Below, in pieces: positions 28,351-36,058 of a DNA stretch of 44,794 nt. The first letter of the stretch is position 1, and each line of letters opens with the position of its first letter. Below the pieces are notes generated by a model. That model made no database searches, was not told where the DNA came from, and worked only from the letters and a program-made list of their open reading frames with translations. The position numbers and the translations under genes were made by a program. The stretch comes from an uncultured Lachnospiraceae bacterium (GTDB lineage: Bacteria > Bacillota > Clostridia > Lachnospirales > Lachnospiraceae): positions 1 through 44,794 of the forward strand of contig CACWQH010000038.1 in the NCBI GenBank assembly GCA_902762955.1. The letters run 5' to 3'.

Positions 28351-29514
28351 ATGATAAAGGTTAATTGCTTAAATCCGATTGCAGACTGTGGTATGGATTT
28401 ATTTACAGATAATTATGAAAAAACAGATAACTTTGCAGATGCTGATGCTGTACTTGTAAGAAGTGCTGCTATGCATGATATGGAGCTTTCAGATAAGCTT
28501 CTTTGTGTAGGACGTGCCGGTGCCGGTGTAAATAATATACCTCTTGATAAGTGTGCCCAAAAAGGTATCGTTGTTTTTAATACTCCGGGTGCAAATGCAA
28601 ACGGTGTTAAAGAGCTTGTTGTTGCCGGTCTTTTACTTGCTTCAAGAGACCTTATGGGCGGATACAACTGGGTTAAGGAAAATGCTTCTGATGAAAACAT
28701 CGGTAAGGCAGTAGAAAAGCAGAAATCAAAGTATGCCGGCAATGAGGTTATGGGAAAGAAACTTGGTGTAATCGGCCTTGGAGCAATCGGAGCCAAGGTT
28801 GCAAATATCGGTTTCAGACTCGGTATGGAAGTTTATGGTTATGATCCTTATGTATCCGTAGATGCAGCATGGAGACTTTCAAGCCATGTAAAGCATATTA
28901 CAAATGTTGAGGACATTTACAAAGAGTGTGATTATATCACTATTCATGTTCCTGCACTTGATTCAACAAAGGGTATGATTAATAAAGACGCATTTGCACT
29001 TATGAAGGACGGAGTTAAGATTCTTAACTTCGCAAGAGATATCCTTGTAAATGATGATGACATGATAGAGGCTCTTGCATCAGGTAAGGTTTCTAAGTAT
29101 GTAACCGATTTCCCTAATGCTAAGATTGCAGGAGTGGATAATGTAATTACATTACCTCATCTTGGAGCATCGACTGCTGAATCAGAGGATAACTGTGCGG
29201 TTATGGCAGTACAGGAGATAATGGAGTTTGTTGAAAATGGTAATATCAAGAACTCAGTTAATTATCCTGCAATTGATGCCGGTGTATGTTCAAGTGCTTC
29301 AAGAATCACAGTTTGCCACAAAAATATCCCTAATATGCTTACTCAGTTTACAGGTGCATTTTCATCTAAGGGAATCAACGTAACTGATATGGTAAGTAAG
29401 TCAAGAGGAGATTGGGCATATACCATACTTGATGTAGCTGATAAAGCGGATGATTCAATAGTAAGCACAATCAGTGCCATCGACGGCGTTGTTAAAGTAA
29501 GAATTGTAAAGTAA
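28351..29514 (+). CDS. serA: D-3-phosphoglycerate dehydrogenase, short ACT type
   Basis: 387-residue NAD-dependent dehydrogenase that opens the serine pathway. The nucleotide-binding fingerprint is GVIGLGAIGAKVAN; the catalytic His is in ITLPHLGAST, and the partner Arg/Glu lie in the NFARDI and adjacent segments. The last roughly 70 residues (ITVCHKNIPNMLTQFTGAF...) form an ACT domain, usually a serine feedback site. It lacks the extra intervening domain of the long form. The AAGGAGAA ribosome site precedes the ATG. No obvious T-rich terminator follows; a strong hairpin begins 36 bases later in the asd leader. Confidence 0.94.
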   Translation: MIKVNCLNPIADCGMDLFTDNYEKTDNFADADAVLVRSAAMHDMELSDKLLCVGRAGAGVNNIPLDKCAQKGIVVFNTPGANANGVKELVVAGLLLASRDLMGGYNWVKENASDENIGKAVEKQKSKYAGNEVMGKKLGVIGLGAIGAKVANIGFRLGMEVYGYDPYVSVDAAWRLSSHVKHITNVEDIYKECDYITIHVPALDSTKGMINKDAFALMKDGVKILNFARDILVNDDDMIEALASGKVSKYVTDFPNAKIAGVDNVITLPHLGASTAESEDNCAVMAVQEIMEFVENGNIKNSVNYPAIDAGVCSSASRITVCHKNIPNMLTQFTGAFSSKGINVTDMVSKSRGDWAYTILDVADKADDSIVSTISAIDGVVKVRIVK

Positions 29515-29549
29515 ACGAATGTTAAGTTTTGTCGTATATTAAAAAGTAA

Positions 29550-29629
29550 ACAGCCCTGTATATAAGAAAAGCTTAGCCACCGTTAAACGATGAGTGTGTG
29601 TGGCGAATCTTTCTTATATACAGGGTTGT
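29550..29629 (+). promoter_or_regulatory. Long hairpin in the asd leader
   Basis: ACAGCCCTGTATATAAGAAA (from 29550) pairs with its complement at 29610-29629 with one G-T wobble. An inner GCCAC/GTGGC helix (29576-29580 with 29599-29603) and the small palindrome CGTTAAACG lie inside. The structure ends about 20 bases before the asd ATG and close to its ribosome site, so it could affect mRNA stability or translation; it lacks a T-run and is not a standard terminator. Confidence 0.75.
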
Positions 29630-29648
29630 AGGGAAAGGTATAATTAAT

Positions 29649-30734
29649 ATGAGTGAAAAGTTAAAAGTTGGTATCCTTGGTGGTACGGGTATGGTAGGCC
29701 AGAGATTTATATCCCTGCTTGAAAATCATCCTTGGTTTGAGGTTGTAACTATAGCAGCCAGTCCAAGAAGTGCGGGAAAGACCTATGAAGAGGCAGTAGG
29801 CGGAAGATGGAAGATGGATACACCTATGCCTGAGGCTGTCAAGAATATTATTGTTCATAATGTAAATGAAGTAGAAGAGGTTGCAAAGACCGTTGACTTT
29901 GTATTCAGTGCCGTAGATATGTCTAAGGATGAGATTAAGGCTATCGAGGAAGCCTATGCAAAGACTGAGACTCCGGTTGTATCAAACAACAGTGCACACA
30001 GATGGACACCTGATGTACCTATGGTAGTGCCTGAGATTAACCCTGAGCATATGAAAGTTATTGAGTTCCAGAAGAAGAGACTCGGTACTACAAGAGGTTT
30101 TGTTGCGGTTAAGCCTAACTGTTCAATTCAGAGCTATGCACCTGTTCTTACTGCATGGAAGGAATTTGAACCATACGAGGTTGTTGCTACGACTTATCAG
30201 GCTATTTCCGGTGCAGGTAAGACCTTTGCAGACTGGCCGGAGATGGTTGGAAATATTATCCCGTATATCGGTGGTGAGGAAGAAAAGTCTGAAAAGGAGC
30301 CTCTTAGAATCTGGGGTGAGATCAAGGACGGAGTTATCGTTCCTGCTGATTCACCTAAGATTACCTGTCAGTGTATAAGAGTGCCGGTTCTTAACGGACA
30401 TACTGCAGCAGTTTTTGTTAAGTTTAAGAAGAATCCTACCAAGGAACAGCTTATCCAAAAGTTAGTTGAATTTAAGGGTGTTCCTCAGGAACTTGGTCTT
30501 CCGAGTGCACCTAAGCAGTTCATCCAGTATCTTGAGGAGGACAACAGACCTCAGGTTTCTCTTGATGTGGATTACGAAAACGGTATGGGCGTGTCTGTAG
30601 GACGTATTCGTGAGGATTCAATCTACGATTGGAAGTTCGTTGGATTATCCCATAATACCGTAAGAGGTGCTGCAGGCGGAGCAGTCCTTTGCGCTGAGCT
30701 TCTTAAAGCACAGGGATATATAACTAAGAAATAA
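29649..30734 (+). CDS. asd: Aspartate-semialdehyde dehydrogenase, archaeal-type
   Basis: 361-residue NADP enzyme that reduces aspartyl phosphate to aspartate semialdehyde, the branch point to lysine, threonine, methionine and diaminopimelate. Features: GILGGTGMVGQRFISLLE nucleotide-binding start, catalytic Cys in VKPNCSIQSY (near residue 157), and YQAISGAGKTFADWPEM. The sequence fits the archaeal/fungal-type Asd subfamily rather than the E. coli type. The start at 29649 (MSEKLKVG) follows a GGGAAAGG ribosome site; an upstream in-frame ATG at 29598 lies inside the hairpin and is rejected. It appears to be the last gene of the amino acid block. Confidence 0.94.
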   Translation: MSEKLKVGILGGTGMVGQRFISLLENHPWFEVVTIAASPRSAGKTYEEAVGGRWKMDTPMPEAVKNIIVHNVNEVEEVAKTVDFVFSAVDMSKDEIKAIEEAYAKTETPVVSNNSAHRWTPDVPMVVPEINPEHMKVIEFQKKRLGTTRGFVAVKPNCSIQSYAPVLTAWKEFEPYEVVATTYQAISGAGKTFADWPEMVGNIIPYIGGEEEKSEKEPLRIWGEIKDGVIVPADSPKITCQCIRVPVLNGHTAAVFVKFKKNPTKEQLIQKLVEFKGVPQELGLPSAPKQFIQYLEEDNRPQVSLDVDYENGMGVSVGRIREDSIYDWKFVGLSHNTVRGAAGGAVLCAELLKAQGYITKK

Positions 30735-30746
30735 ATATGTGAGTTG

Positions 30747-31052
30747 GTCGGTTATATAGACTGTACTCCCAATATGATTATTATAAAACAGGTACTCGCA
30801 TAGCACGTTCGCACTCTTTGAAACATGTAAGAGTACTAAGTGCATAAATATGCTTTATTCTAATGCGTATCAATTATAAAAATGAAGAACACCACTCACT
30901 TTTGCATGTAATGCAAGTGCGTGGTGTTCTTCATTTTTCTTCTTGCTTCGCAAGAAGAAAGGGCATTTATTTACTAAGTGCTCACATGTTTCAAACGGCT
31001 ACGCTAAGCACCTGTTTTAATAATCATATCGGGAGTGCCCTATATAACCGAC
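30747..31052. repeat. About 306-bp imperfect palindrome after asd
   Basis: GTCGGTTATATAG at the left end pairs with CTATATAACCGAC at the right. AATATGATTATTAT with AATAATCATAT, AAAACAGGT with ACCTGTTTT, TTTGAAACATGT with ACATGTTTCAAA, and AATGAAGAACACCAC with GTGGTGTTCTTCATT follow inward. A separate small hairpin (CTTCTTGCTTCGCAAGAAG) sits on the right arm. The centre is near 30910. It fills the 448-base gap before the next gene, together with a short CACGCTTCGCGTG hairpin at 31052-31064. No convincing coding sequence is present. Confidence 0.85.
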
Positions 31053-31107
31053 ACGCTTCGCGTGATTATGTTTTCATTATTTATTAAAAACCTATGTCAC
31101 AATAGAC

Positions 31108-31136
31108 TTGAAAACAATAGAAAATTAGAATATAAT
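31108..31136 (+). promoter_or_regulatory. Promoter of the Thr/Glu-repeat protein
   Basis: TTGAAA (31108-31113) and TATAAT (31131-31136) are separated by exactly 17 bases. Confidence 0.75.
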
Positions 31137-31182
31137 ATACACTATAGTTATAAATTTGCTTTGCTGTTATGAGAGGTGTAAA

Positions 31183-31629
31183 ATGAAAAAAACTATAAAA
31201 TATGGGATTGTTATTTTTGTTTTACTAGCTATAATTGGATCTGCTATGAATAAAACAAAAGACGAAAAGGAAACTGTTGAAACTACAGAAGCAATGACAA
31301 CTGAGGAAGTAACGACAACTAAAGAAGTAACAACAACTGAAGAAGCAACGACAACTGAAGAAGTAACAACAACTGAAGAAGCAACGACAACTGAAGAAGT
31401 AACAACGACTGAGGAAACAACGACAACAGAAGAAGTAGCGACAATAGAGCAAACGACAGAAATTCATACATCATCATATGTTTTAAATACAAATACTATG
31501 AAAGCGCATGTTCCAAGCTGTTCAAGTGTGAATAAAATTAAAGAAGGAAATAGAAAAGATGTAGAGTCTGATCCGGAAACATTAACAAAACAAGGCTATT
31601 CTCCTTGTGGAAATTGTCGTCCTTGGTAA
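31183..31629 (+). CDS. Membrane-tethered or secreted Thr/Glu-repeat protein with Cys-rich end
   Basis: 148 residues. An N-terminal hydrophobic segment (residues 7-22) acts as signal or anchor. Residues about 35-95 are repeats of T-T-T-E-E-V/A, encoded by an 18/36-bp DNA repeat, probably an extended, possibly glycosylated wall-spanning stalk. The C-terminal roughly 50 residues (YVLNTNTMKAHVPSCSSV through GYSPCGNCRPW) hold a His and three cysteines (H-x-x-x-C and C-x-x-C), resembling the small zinc-binding domain found at the end of some secreted nucleases; no nuclease domain is present here. The start at 31183 has GAGAGGTG five bases upstream, better than the in-frame ATG at 31156. Function unknown. 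Confidence 0.78.
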   Translation: MKKTIKYGIVIFVLLAIIGSAMNKTKDEKETVETTEAMTTEEVTTTKEVTTTEEATTTEEVTTTEEATTTEEVTTTEETTTTEEVATIEQTTEIHTSSYVLNTNTMKAHVPSCSSVNKIKEGNRKDVESDPETLTKQGYSPCGNCRPW

Positions 31630-31646
31630 AGTATATAAATTTTTTT

Positions 31647-31677
31647 AAGTGAGGTAATGTATGCCTCACTTTTTTTA
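31647..31677 (+). terminator. Terminator after the Thr/Glu-repeat gene
   Basis: AAGTGAGG (31647-31654) pairs with CCTCACTT (31664-31671), followed by a run of T. Confidence 0.85.
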
Positions 31678-31725
31678 TTAGATTTATCATTAGCTTAATT
31701 TACATAAATTTAATTAGTTAACATA

Positions 31726-31758
31726 AAAATGACACTATTTGTGTCATTTTGCTTTTTT
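31726..31758. terminator. Second hairpin, possibly bidirectional terminator
   Basis: AAAATGACAC (31726-31735) and GTGTCATTTT (31741-31750) form a perfect 10-bp stem with a five-base loop, followed by GCTTTTTTT. Its AT-flanked symmetry would allow action on either strand. Confidence 0.6.
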
Positions 31759-31819
31759 TATTGTTTTTAGTTTTTATGTAATGTATGCTGATTATGAGAT
31801 GTAACGGAGGTTGAGGTGT

Positions 31820-32359
31820 ATGGATAGAAACGTTAATATTATTACTGATACTGATGGCAGTAAAATTGTATTGATAAATAATATTGAATTCAAAGGTAAG
31901 AGAAATGTTGATTGGAAGAATGTTGAGAACTACTTGAGGCAGTTTACAGGAGAGGCATTTATTGTAGAAGAATCAAAAGAAGTGATATACATAGGAAATG
32001 ATTTTCCGGATGAATATTCAAATTCAAATTATACACATAGGCTTAAGGGAGCAAGTGCAAAGGCTAAAGCAAATGCTGCTCAGGGTATTCCTGAATTGAT
32101 TGAGATAGCAACTAATAAAGAGTACGAGTTAAATCGAAAAGAAAAGCATAATAAGGATGCAAGATATGGTTGGTATCGCTATGAATCGAGATTTGCATTA
32201 CCTGTATTAGATGAAAATGGGAAAGTAGAACGATATAATATTTATCATGTACTAATGCTTATGAGACACTCACAAAATGGGAGGTTATATATGTATGATA
32301 TAATGGACATAAAAAAAGAGACGAGCAAACTTTTCAAATCAGAAGACTCTACTCAGTAA
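31820..32359 (+). CDS. Conserved hypothetical protein, possible BECR-fold relative
   Basis: 179 residues, no signal peptide or membrane segment. Distinct segments are INNIEFKGKRNVDW, IYIGNDFPDEYSNSNYTHRL, AKANAAQGIPELIEIATN, and KHNKDARYGWYRYESRFALP followed by YNIYHVLMLMRHSQNGRLYMYDI. The invariant-looking His, Arg, Tyr and Trp residues and the beta-rich C-terminus recall the RelE/barnase-like (PBECR) nuclease domains of phage and toxin proteins, but that is a tentative similarity from memory. The ATG at 31820 lies nine bases after GGAGG (31806-31810); a TTG at 31811 directly abuts that site. It stands alone between terminators and an AT-rich region. No partner antitoxin is visible. Confidence 0.6.
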   Translation: MDRNVNIITDTDGSKIVLINNIEFKGKRNVDWKNVENYLRQFTGEAFIVEESKEVIYIGNDFPDEYSNSNYTHRLKGASAKAKANAAQGIPELIEIATNKEYELNRKEKHNKDARYGWYRYESRFALPVLDENGKVERYNIYHVLMLMRHSQNGRLYMYDIMDIKKETSKLFKSEDSTQ

Positions 32360-32530
32360 AAGAACCCGTCAACTTTTTTTTATTATATGAATTTTATTTT
32401 GAAAAGTCAAGTTGTTAAAATAATTAATTCATAATAAATATAATATCTGTATTTTAAAAGTGAAATAATAATGTTTTATTATATATATTATGATATAATA
32501 TATGTGTTTATATGAGATGTATAATAAATG

Positions 32531-32655
32531 ATTAAACCTTCGGGTTTGATTATAAATTTTATTTTCAAGGAGAGTGCTGTTTGAAAAAGTACAACACAAT
32601 GGAGACTGTAGCATAACCGGGAGGTTTGCTGTCAGTCAAATCAAACCTCCCGCTA
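32531..32655 (+). other. Structured small-RNA or leader candidate with micro-ORF
   Basis: Part of the 336-base AT-rich gap before the GNAT gene. It holds a small hairpin AAACCTTCGGGTTT (32534-32547); AAGGAG (32567-32572) eight bases before a TTG; an 11-codon frame 32581-32616 encoding MKKYNTMETVA; GTGCTGT pairing with ACAACAC across that start; and an 11-bp hairpin CGGGAGGTTTG (32618-32628) with CAAACCTCCCG (32642-32652), not followed by T. It could be a leader peptide with an attenuator-like hairpin or a structured RNA. The rest of the gap shows only AT-rich sequence with several TATAAT-like boxes. Confidence 0.4.
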
Positions 32656-32695
32656 TTTAGCAACTTTAGGTCATAAGTTTTCAGGAGAATAAATA

Positions 32696-33322
32696 ATGAA
32701 TAAAAATGATTATATAATTCGTTTGGAAGAAAAGAAGGATTACAGAGATGTTGAAAATCTGGTCAGGGAATCGTTTTGGAATGTGTATCGTCCGGGGTGC
32801 AGTGAGCATTATGTGATTCATGTGTTACGGGATGATCCGGCATTTGTTCCTGAACTTGATTTTGTAATGGAAAAGGATGGCAGGCTGATTGGACAGAATA
32901 TGTTTATGAGGACTGTTATTGATTCGGATGACGGAAGAAGGATTGATGTTCTTACCATGGGACCGATAGGAATTATCCCTGAATTAAAGCGTAAAGGCTA
33001 TGGTAAAATCTTGCTGGATTACTCTTTAAAAAGGGCTGCAGAGCTTGGCTTTGGGGCGGTTTTGTTTGAGGGTAATATTGACTTTTACGGCAAGAGCGGA
33101 TTTGACTTTTCAAGTAAATTCGGTATCAGATATCATGATTTGCCGGAGGATGCGGATGCATCATTCTTTCTTTGTAAGGAATTGATTCCCGGATACCTTG
33201 ACGGTATCACCGGTGTATATCAGACACCGCAGGGTTATTATGTGAGTGATGAAGCTGTAGAAGAGTTTGATAAAAACTTTCCGTATAAGGAAAAGATGAA
33301 GCTTCCGGGACAGATATTCTAA
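32696..33322 (+). CDS. GNAT-family N-acetyltransferase
   Basis: 208 residues. The N-terminal half (IIRLEEKKDYRDVENLVRESFW) is the usual GNAT opening, and the acetyl-CoA pyrophosphate loop is visible in KRKGYGKILLDYSLKRAAELG (about residues 99-119) preceded by the MGPIGIIPELK strand. EGNIDFYGKSGFDF is the following strand and helix. It belongs to the predicted acetyltransferase (YhbS-like) type; the substrate is unknown. AGGAGAA lies upstream of the ATG. A hairpin terminator follows, so it is likely transcribed alone. Confidence 0.88.
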   Translation: MNKNDYIIRLEEKKDYRDVENLVRESFWNVYRPGCSEHYVIHVLRDDPAFVPELDFVMEKDGRLIGQNMFMRTVIDSDDGRRIDVLTMGPIGIIPELKRKGYGKILLDYSLKRAAELGFGAVLFEGNIDFYGKSGFDFSSKFGIRYHDLPEDADASFFLCKELIPGYLDGITGVYQTPQGYYVSDEAVEEFDKNFPYKEKMKLPGQIF

Positions 33323-33330
33323 ACGAAAAA

Positions 33331-33380
33331 ACTCAGAGTGGAGAAGCTTTGCTTTCCCACTCTGGGTAATTTTATTTTTT
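33331..33380 (+). terminator. Terminator after the GNAT gene
   Basis: ACTCAGAGTGG (33331-33341) pairs with CCACTCTGGGT (33357-33367) with one wobble, followed by AATTTTATTTTTT. Confidence 0.8.
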
Positions 33381-33431
33381 GTTAAAAATCAGATGGTTAT
33401 AATTTTAATAAATCTATTGAGGTAAAATTAT

Positions 33432-34142
33432 ATGAATATTTTAGTTACAAATGATGACGGAATTGATTCTGTAGGGATTGTCAAGCTTGCAAAGGCTGCA
33501 AAAAGGTTCGGAAATGTGTTCGTTGTGGCTCCTGACGGACAAAGAAGCTGTATATCGCACTCTATGACATATGGAAAACCGATAAGAATTTCAAGGTGTA
33601 AATTTCCGGTTGATGGGGTCGATGCGTTTAAAAGTAACGGTACACCTGCGGATATTGCGCGTGTTTGTTTTGCGGGCTTTTTGGAAGGAAAAATTGATGT
33701 AATGCTTGCCGGTATTAACGACGGATACAACATTTCAAGGGACATTCAATATTCGGGAACCGTTGCAGCAGCTATGGAGGCTTCGTTGTTTGGTGTTCAT
33801 GCTATAGCCTTTTCACAGGGCTCATATGAATACGGCGAGGTTGTGGATAAGTATCTTGACGGGTTAATTGAAGAATATATAGATAAGCCTTTGGGTGTGA
33901 ATAGGATTTGGAATATTAATTTTCCTGCATGTAAATCGGAGGATTGCAAAGGTATTAAAAGAGATTGCAAGGTTTCAACGGACACCTTTTATGATGATGG
34001 ATATACTGAAGAAATTGTAAAAGAAGGAGTATATGAATATAACATTATTCCAAAAAGAATCTGGGAGGCTCAAAAAGGCAGTGATTTGGCTGCGATTATT
34101 GATAATTATATTTCTGTAGGTGTTGTTAATAATATTGGATAG
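33432..34142 (+). CDS. surE: 5'/3'-nucleotidase SurE
   Basis: 236-residue metal-dependent survival-protein phosphatase. The diagnostic N-terminus MNILVTNDDGIDSVGI has the metal-binding D-D pair, followed by VVAPDGQRSCISHSMT with the metal-binding Ser, and AGINDGYNISRDIQYSGTVAAAMEAS with the Asn ligand and active-site segment. It removes phosphate from nucleoside monophosphates. It has a GAGGTAA ribosome site and is flanked by a terminator on the left and a promoter for the next gene on the right, so probably monocistronic. Confidence 0.93.
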   Translation: MNILVTNDDGIDSVGIVKLAKAAKRFGNVFVVAPDGQRSCISHSMTYGKPIRISRCKFPVDGVDAFKSNGTPADIARVCFAGFLEGKIDVMLAGINDGYNISRDIQYSGTVAAAMEASLFGVHAIAFSQGSYEYGEVVDKYLDGLIEEYIDKPLGVNRIWNINFPACKSEDCKGIKRDCKVSTDTFYDDGYTEEIVKEGVYEYNIIPKRIWEAQKGSDLAAIIDNYISVGVVNNIG

Positions 34143-34170
34143 TTAATTGAAAAACTTTTATCATTTATAG

Positions 34171-34199
34171 TTGTTTAAGGCGAACTTTTGTGATAAAAT
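34171..34199 (+). promoter_or_regulatory. Promoter of the kinase-DUF1015-glgB cluster
   Basis: TTGTTT (34171-34176) and TAAAAT (34194-34199) are spaced by 17 bases, 45 bases before the ATG at 34244. Confidence 0.5.
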
Positions 34200-34243
34200 A
34201 ATAGTATTTTAGTGGAATATTTTTATTTTTGGAGGCATATAGA

Positions 34244-34810
34244 ATGAAGAAGTTGATTTTAGTTACATCACCGCCTGCCTGTGGCAAGACATTTATATCA
34301 AAAAAACTTGCTAAGGCACTTACAAATTGTGTATATCTTGATAAGGATACATTGATCGTTTTATCAAAACAGATTTTTAAGGTGGCCGGACAAGAGTACA
34401 ACAGATCCTCTGATTTTTTCCAGAAGGAAATCAGAGATTATGAATATTATGCTGTACTTGACATTGCCTTTGAAGCACTTGATTATAATGATACAGTTCT
34501 TATCAATGCTCCATTTACGGAGGAGATAAGAGATGATGATTATCTTAAGAACCTTAAGATAAAGCTTGCTGAAAAGGATGCCGAGCTTTTTGTTGTATGG
34601 GTACATACAGACATAGAGGTTGCTCATCAGAGAATGATAAAGAGAGGATCCGACAGAGATGTTTGGAAGCTTGAGCACTGGGATGAGTATGTGGCAACAC
34701 AGAACTTTAAGCAGCCTGATAATATTGAGAATTTATTTGTATTCAATAATTCTTCAGAAGAGGATTATAAGAAATCAATTGACGCAGCAGTAAAGGCAAT
34801 CAGAGGATAA
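34244..34810 (+). CDS. P-loop nucleoside/nucleotide-kinase-like protein
   Basis: 188 residues. The Walker A loop is at the N-terminus (LVTSPPACGKTFISKKLAK); a YLDKDTLIVLSK segment resembles the substrate-binding part of shikimate/gluconate or zeta-type kinases, VLINAPF is the second strand, and a late R-M-I-K-R-G-S-D-R-D segment supplies lid arginines. The phosphate acceptor is unknown. GGAGG (34231-34235) is eight bases from the ATG at 34244; an upstream TTG at 34229 overlaps it and is rejected. It lies four bases before the DUF1015 gene, implying a shared mRNA. Confidence 0.78.
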   Translation: MKKLILVTSPPACGKTFISKKLAKALTNCVYLDKDTLIVLSKQIFKVAGQEYNRSSDFFQKEIRDYEYYAVLDIAFEALDYNDTVLINAPFTEEIRDDDYLKNLKIKLAEKDAELFVVWVHTDIEVAHQRMIKRGSDRDVWKLEHWDEYVATQNFKQPDNIENLFVFNNSSEEDYKKSIDAAVKAIRG

Positions 34811-34814
34811 TGAT

Positions 34815-36044
34815 ATGGCACTTGTAAAAACGTTTGAGGCATATAGACCGAGAACTGATATAGTTGATGAGGTTGCGGCACTTCCTTACGATGTATATAA
34901 CAGACAGGAAGCAAAGGAAGCGGTTGCCGGAAAGCCTCTATCATTTTTAAGAATTGACAGAGCAGAGACTGCTTTTGATGATGATATGGATATGTATTCA
35001 CCTTTGGTTTATGCCAAGGCAAAGGAACTTTTGGATGGCATGATTGAAAGAGGTGAGTATATAAAAGAGGATAAGCCGGTATATTATATATATGAGCTTG
35101 TTATGGATGGACGTGCCCAGACAGGTATCGTTGCATGTGCATCTATTGATGATTATATATCAGGTGTGATTAAAAAGCATGAGAACACAAGAGAGGAAAA
35201 AGAGATTGACAGAATTACACATGTAGATGTGTGTAATGCTCAGACAGGTCCTATTTTCCTTGCGTATCGTGCCAGGAAAGCAATCGATGAAATAGTAGAT
35301 AAGGTTAAGCAGACTGAAGCTGTTTATTCATTTGTTTCTGACGATGGAATAGGTCATTCTGTCTGGATTATCTCTGATGATAATGATATAGAAACCATTA
35401 GAAATGAATTTGAGAAATTATCTGATATCTATATTGCAGACGGACATCACAGAGCTGCTTCGGCAGTTAAGGTGGGTATCAAGAGAAGAGATGAAAATCC
35501 GGATGCAGATTACAGAGAATCGGATTATTTCCTTTCTGTGCTTTTTCCGCATGACCAGCTTAAGATACTTCCGTACAACAGAGTTGTAAAGGATTTAAAT
35601 GGTCTTTCCTTTGATGAATTTATGGACAAGGTCAAGTATAGATTTGATGTTGAGGAAAAGACGGATATGTATCAGCCTGAGGAAAAATGTACCTTTGGTA
35701 TGTACATTTTGGGCAAGTGGTACAAGCTCACTGCAAAGGATGATTTAAGAGTTGATGATCCGGTGCTTGGACTTGATGTATCTATTTTACAGAATAATCT
35801 TTTGGAACCTGTGCTTGGCATAAATGATCCAAGGGTTGACAAAAGGATAGATTTTGTAGGTGGAATAAGAGGATTAAAAGAGCTCGAAAGAAGAGTAAGT
35901 CAGGATATGGAGATTGCATTTTCGATGTATCCGACTTCTATAGATGAATTATTTTCGGTAGCAGATGCTGGTATGCTGATGCCGCCTAAATCTACATGGT
36001 TTGAACCAAAGCTAAGGAGTGGTATATTTATCCACAAACTGTAG
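34815..36044 (+). CDS. DUF1015 family protein
   Basis: 409 residues, matching DUF1015 by the start VKTFEAYRPRTDIVDEVAALPYDVYN, the central KKHENTREEKEIDRITHVD and PIFLAYR segments, and the C-terminal IADGHHRAASAVKV and FVGGIRGLKELERRV stretches. The GHHR motif and conserved Arg/Asp suggest a nucleotide- or phosphate-using enzyme. Family members are often reported near serA/serC in clostridia (recollection); here those genes are 6 kb away. It is in a compact operon with the upstream P-loop gene (4 bases) and glgB (14 bases). The biochemical role is not established. Confidence 0.88.
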   Translation: MALVKTFEAYRPRTDIVDEVAALPYDVYNRQEAKEAVAGKPLSFLRIDRAETAFDDDMDMYSPLVYAKAKELLDGMIERGEYIKEDKPVYYIYELVMDGRAQTGIVACASIDDYISGVIKKHENTREEKEIDRITHVDVCNAQTGPIFLAYRARKAIDEIVDKVKQTEAVYSFVSDDGIGHSVWIISDDNDIETIRNEFEKLSDIYIADGHHRAASAVKVGIKRRDENPDADYRESDYFLSVLFPHDQLKILPYNRVVKDLNGLSFDEFMDKVKYRFDVEEKTDMYQPEEKCTFGMYILGKWYKLTAKDDLRVDDPVLGLDVSILQNNLLEPVLGINDPRVDKRIDFVGGIRGLKELERRVSQDMEIAFSMYPTSIDELFSVADAGMLMPPKSTWFEPKLRSGIFIHKL

Positions 36045-36058
36045 AGGGGGAAGAATAA

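Noticed and set aside
30863-31087. A 74-codon frame inside the palindrome after asd
   Set aside because: It is read directly through both arms of the inverted repeat, has no ribosome site and no recognisable protein pattern.
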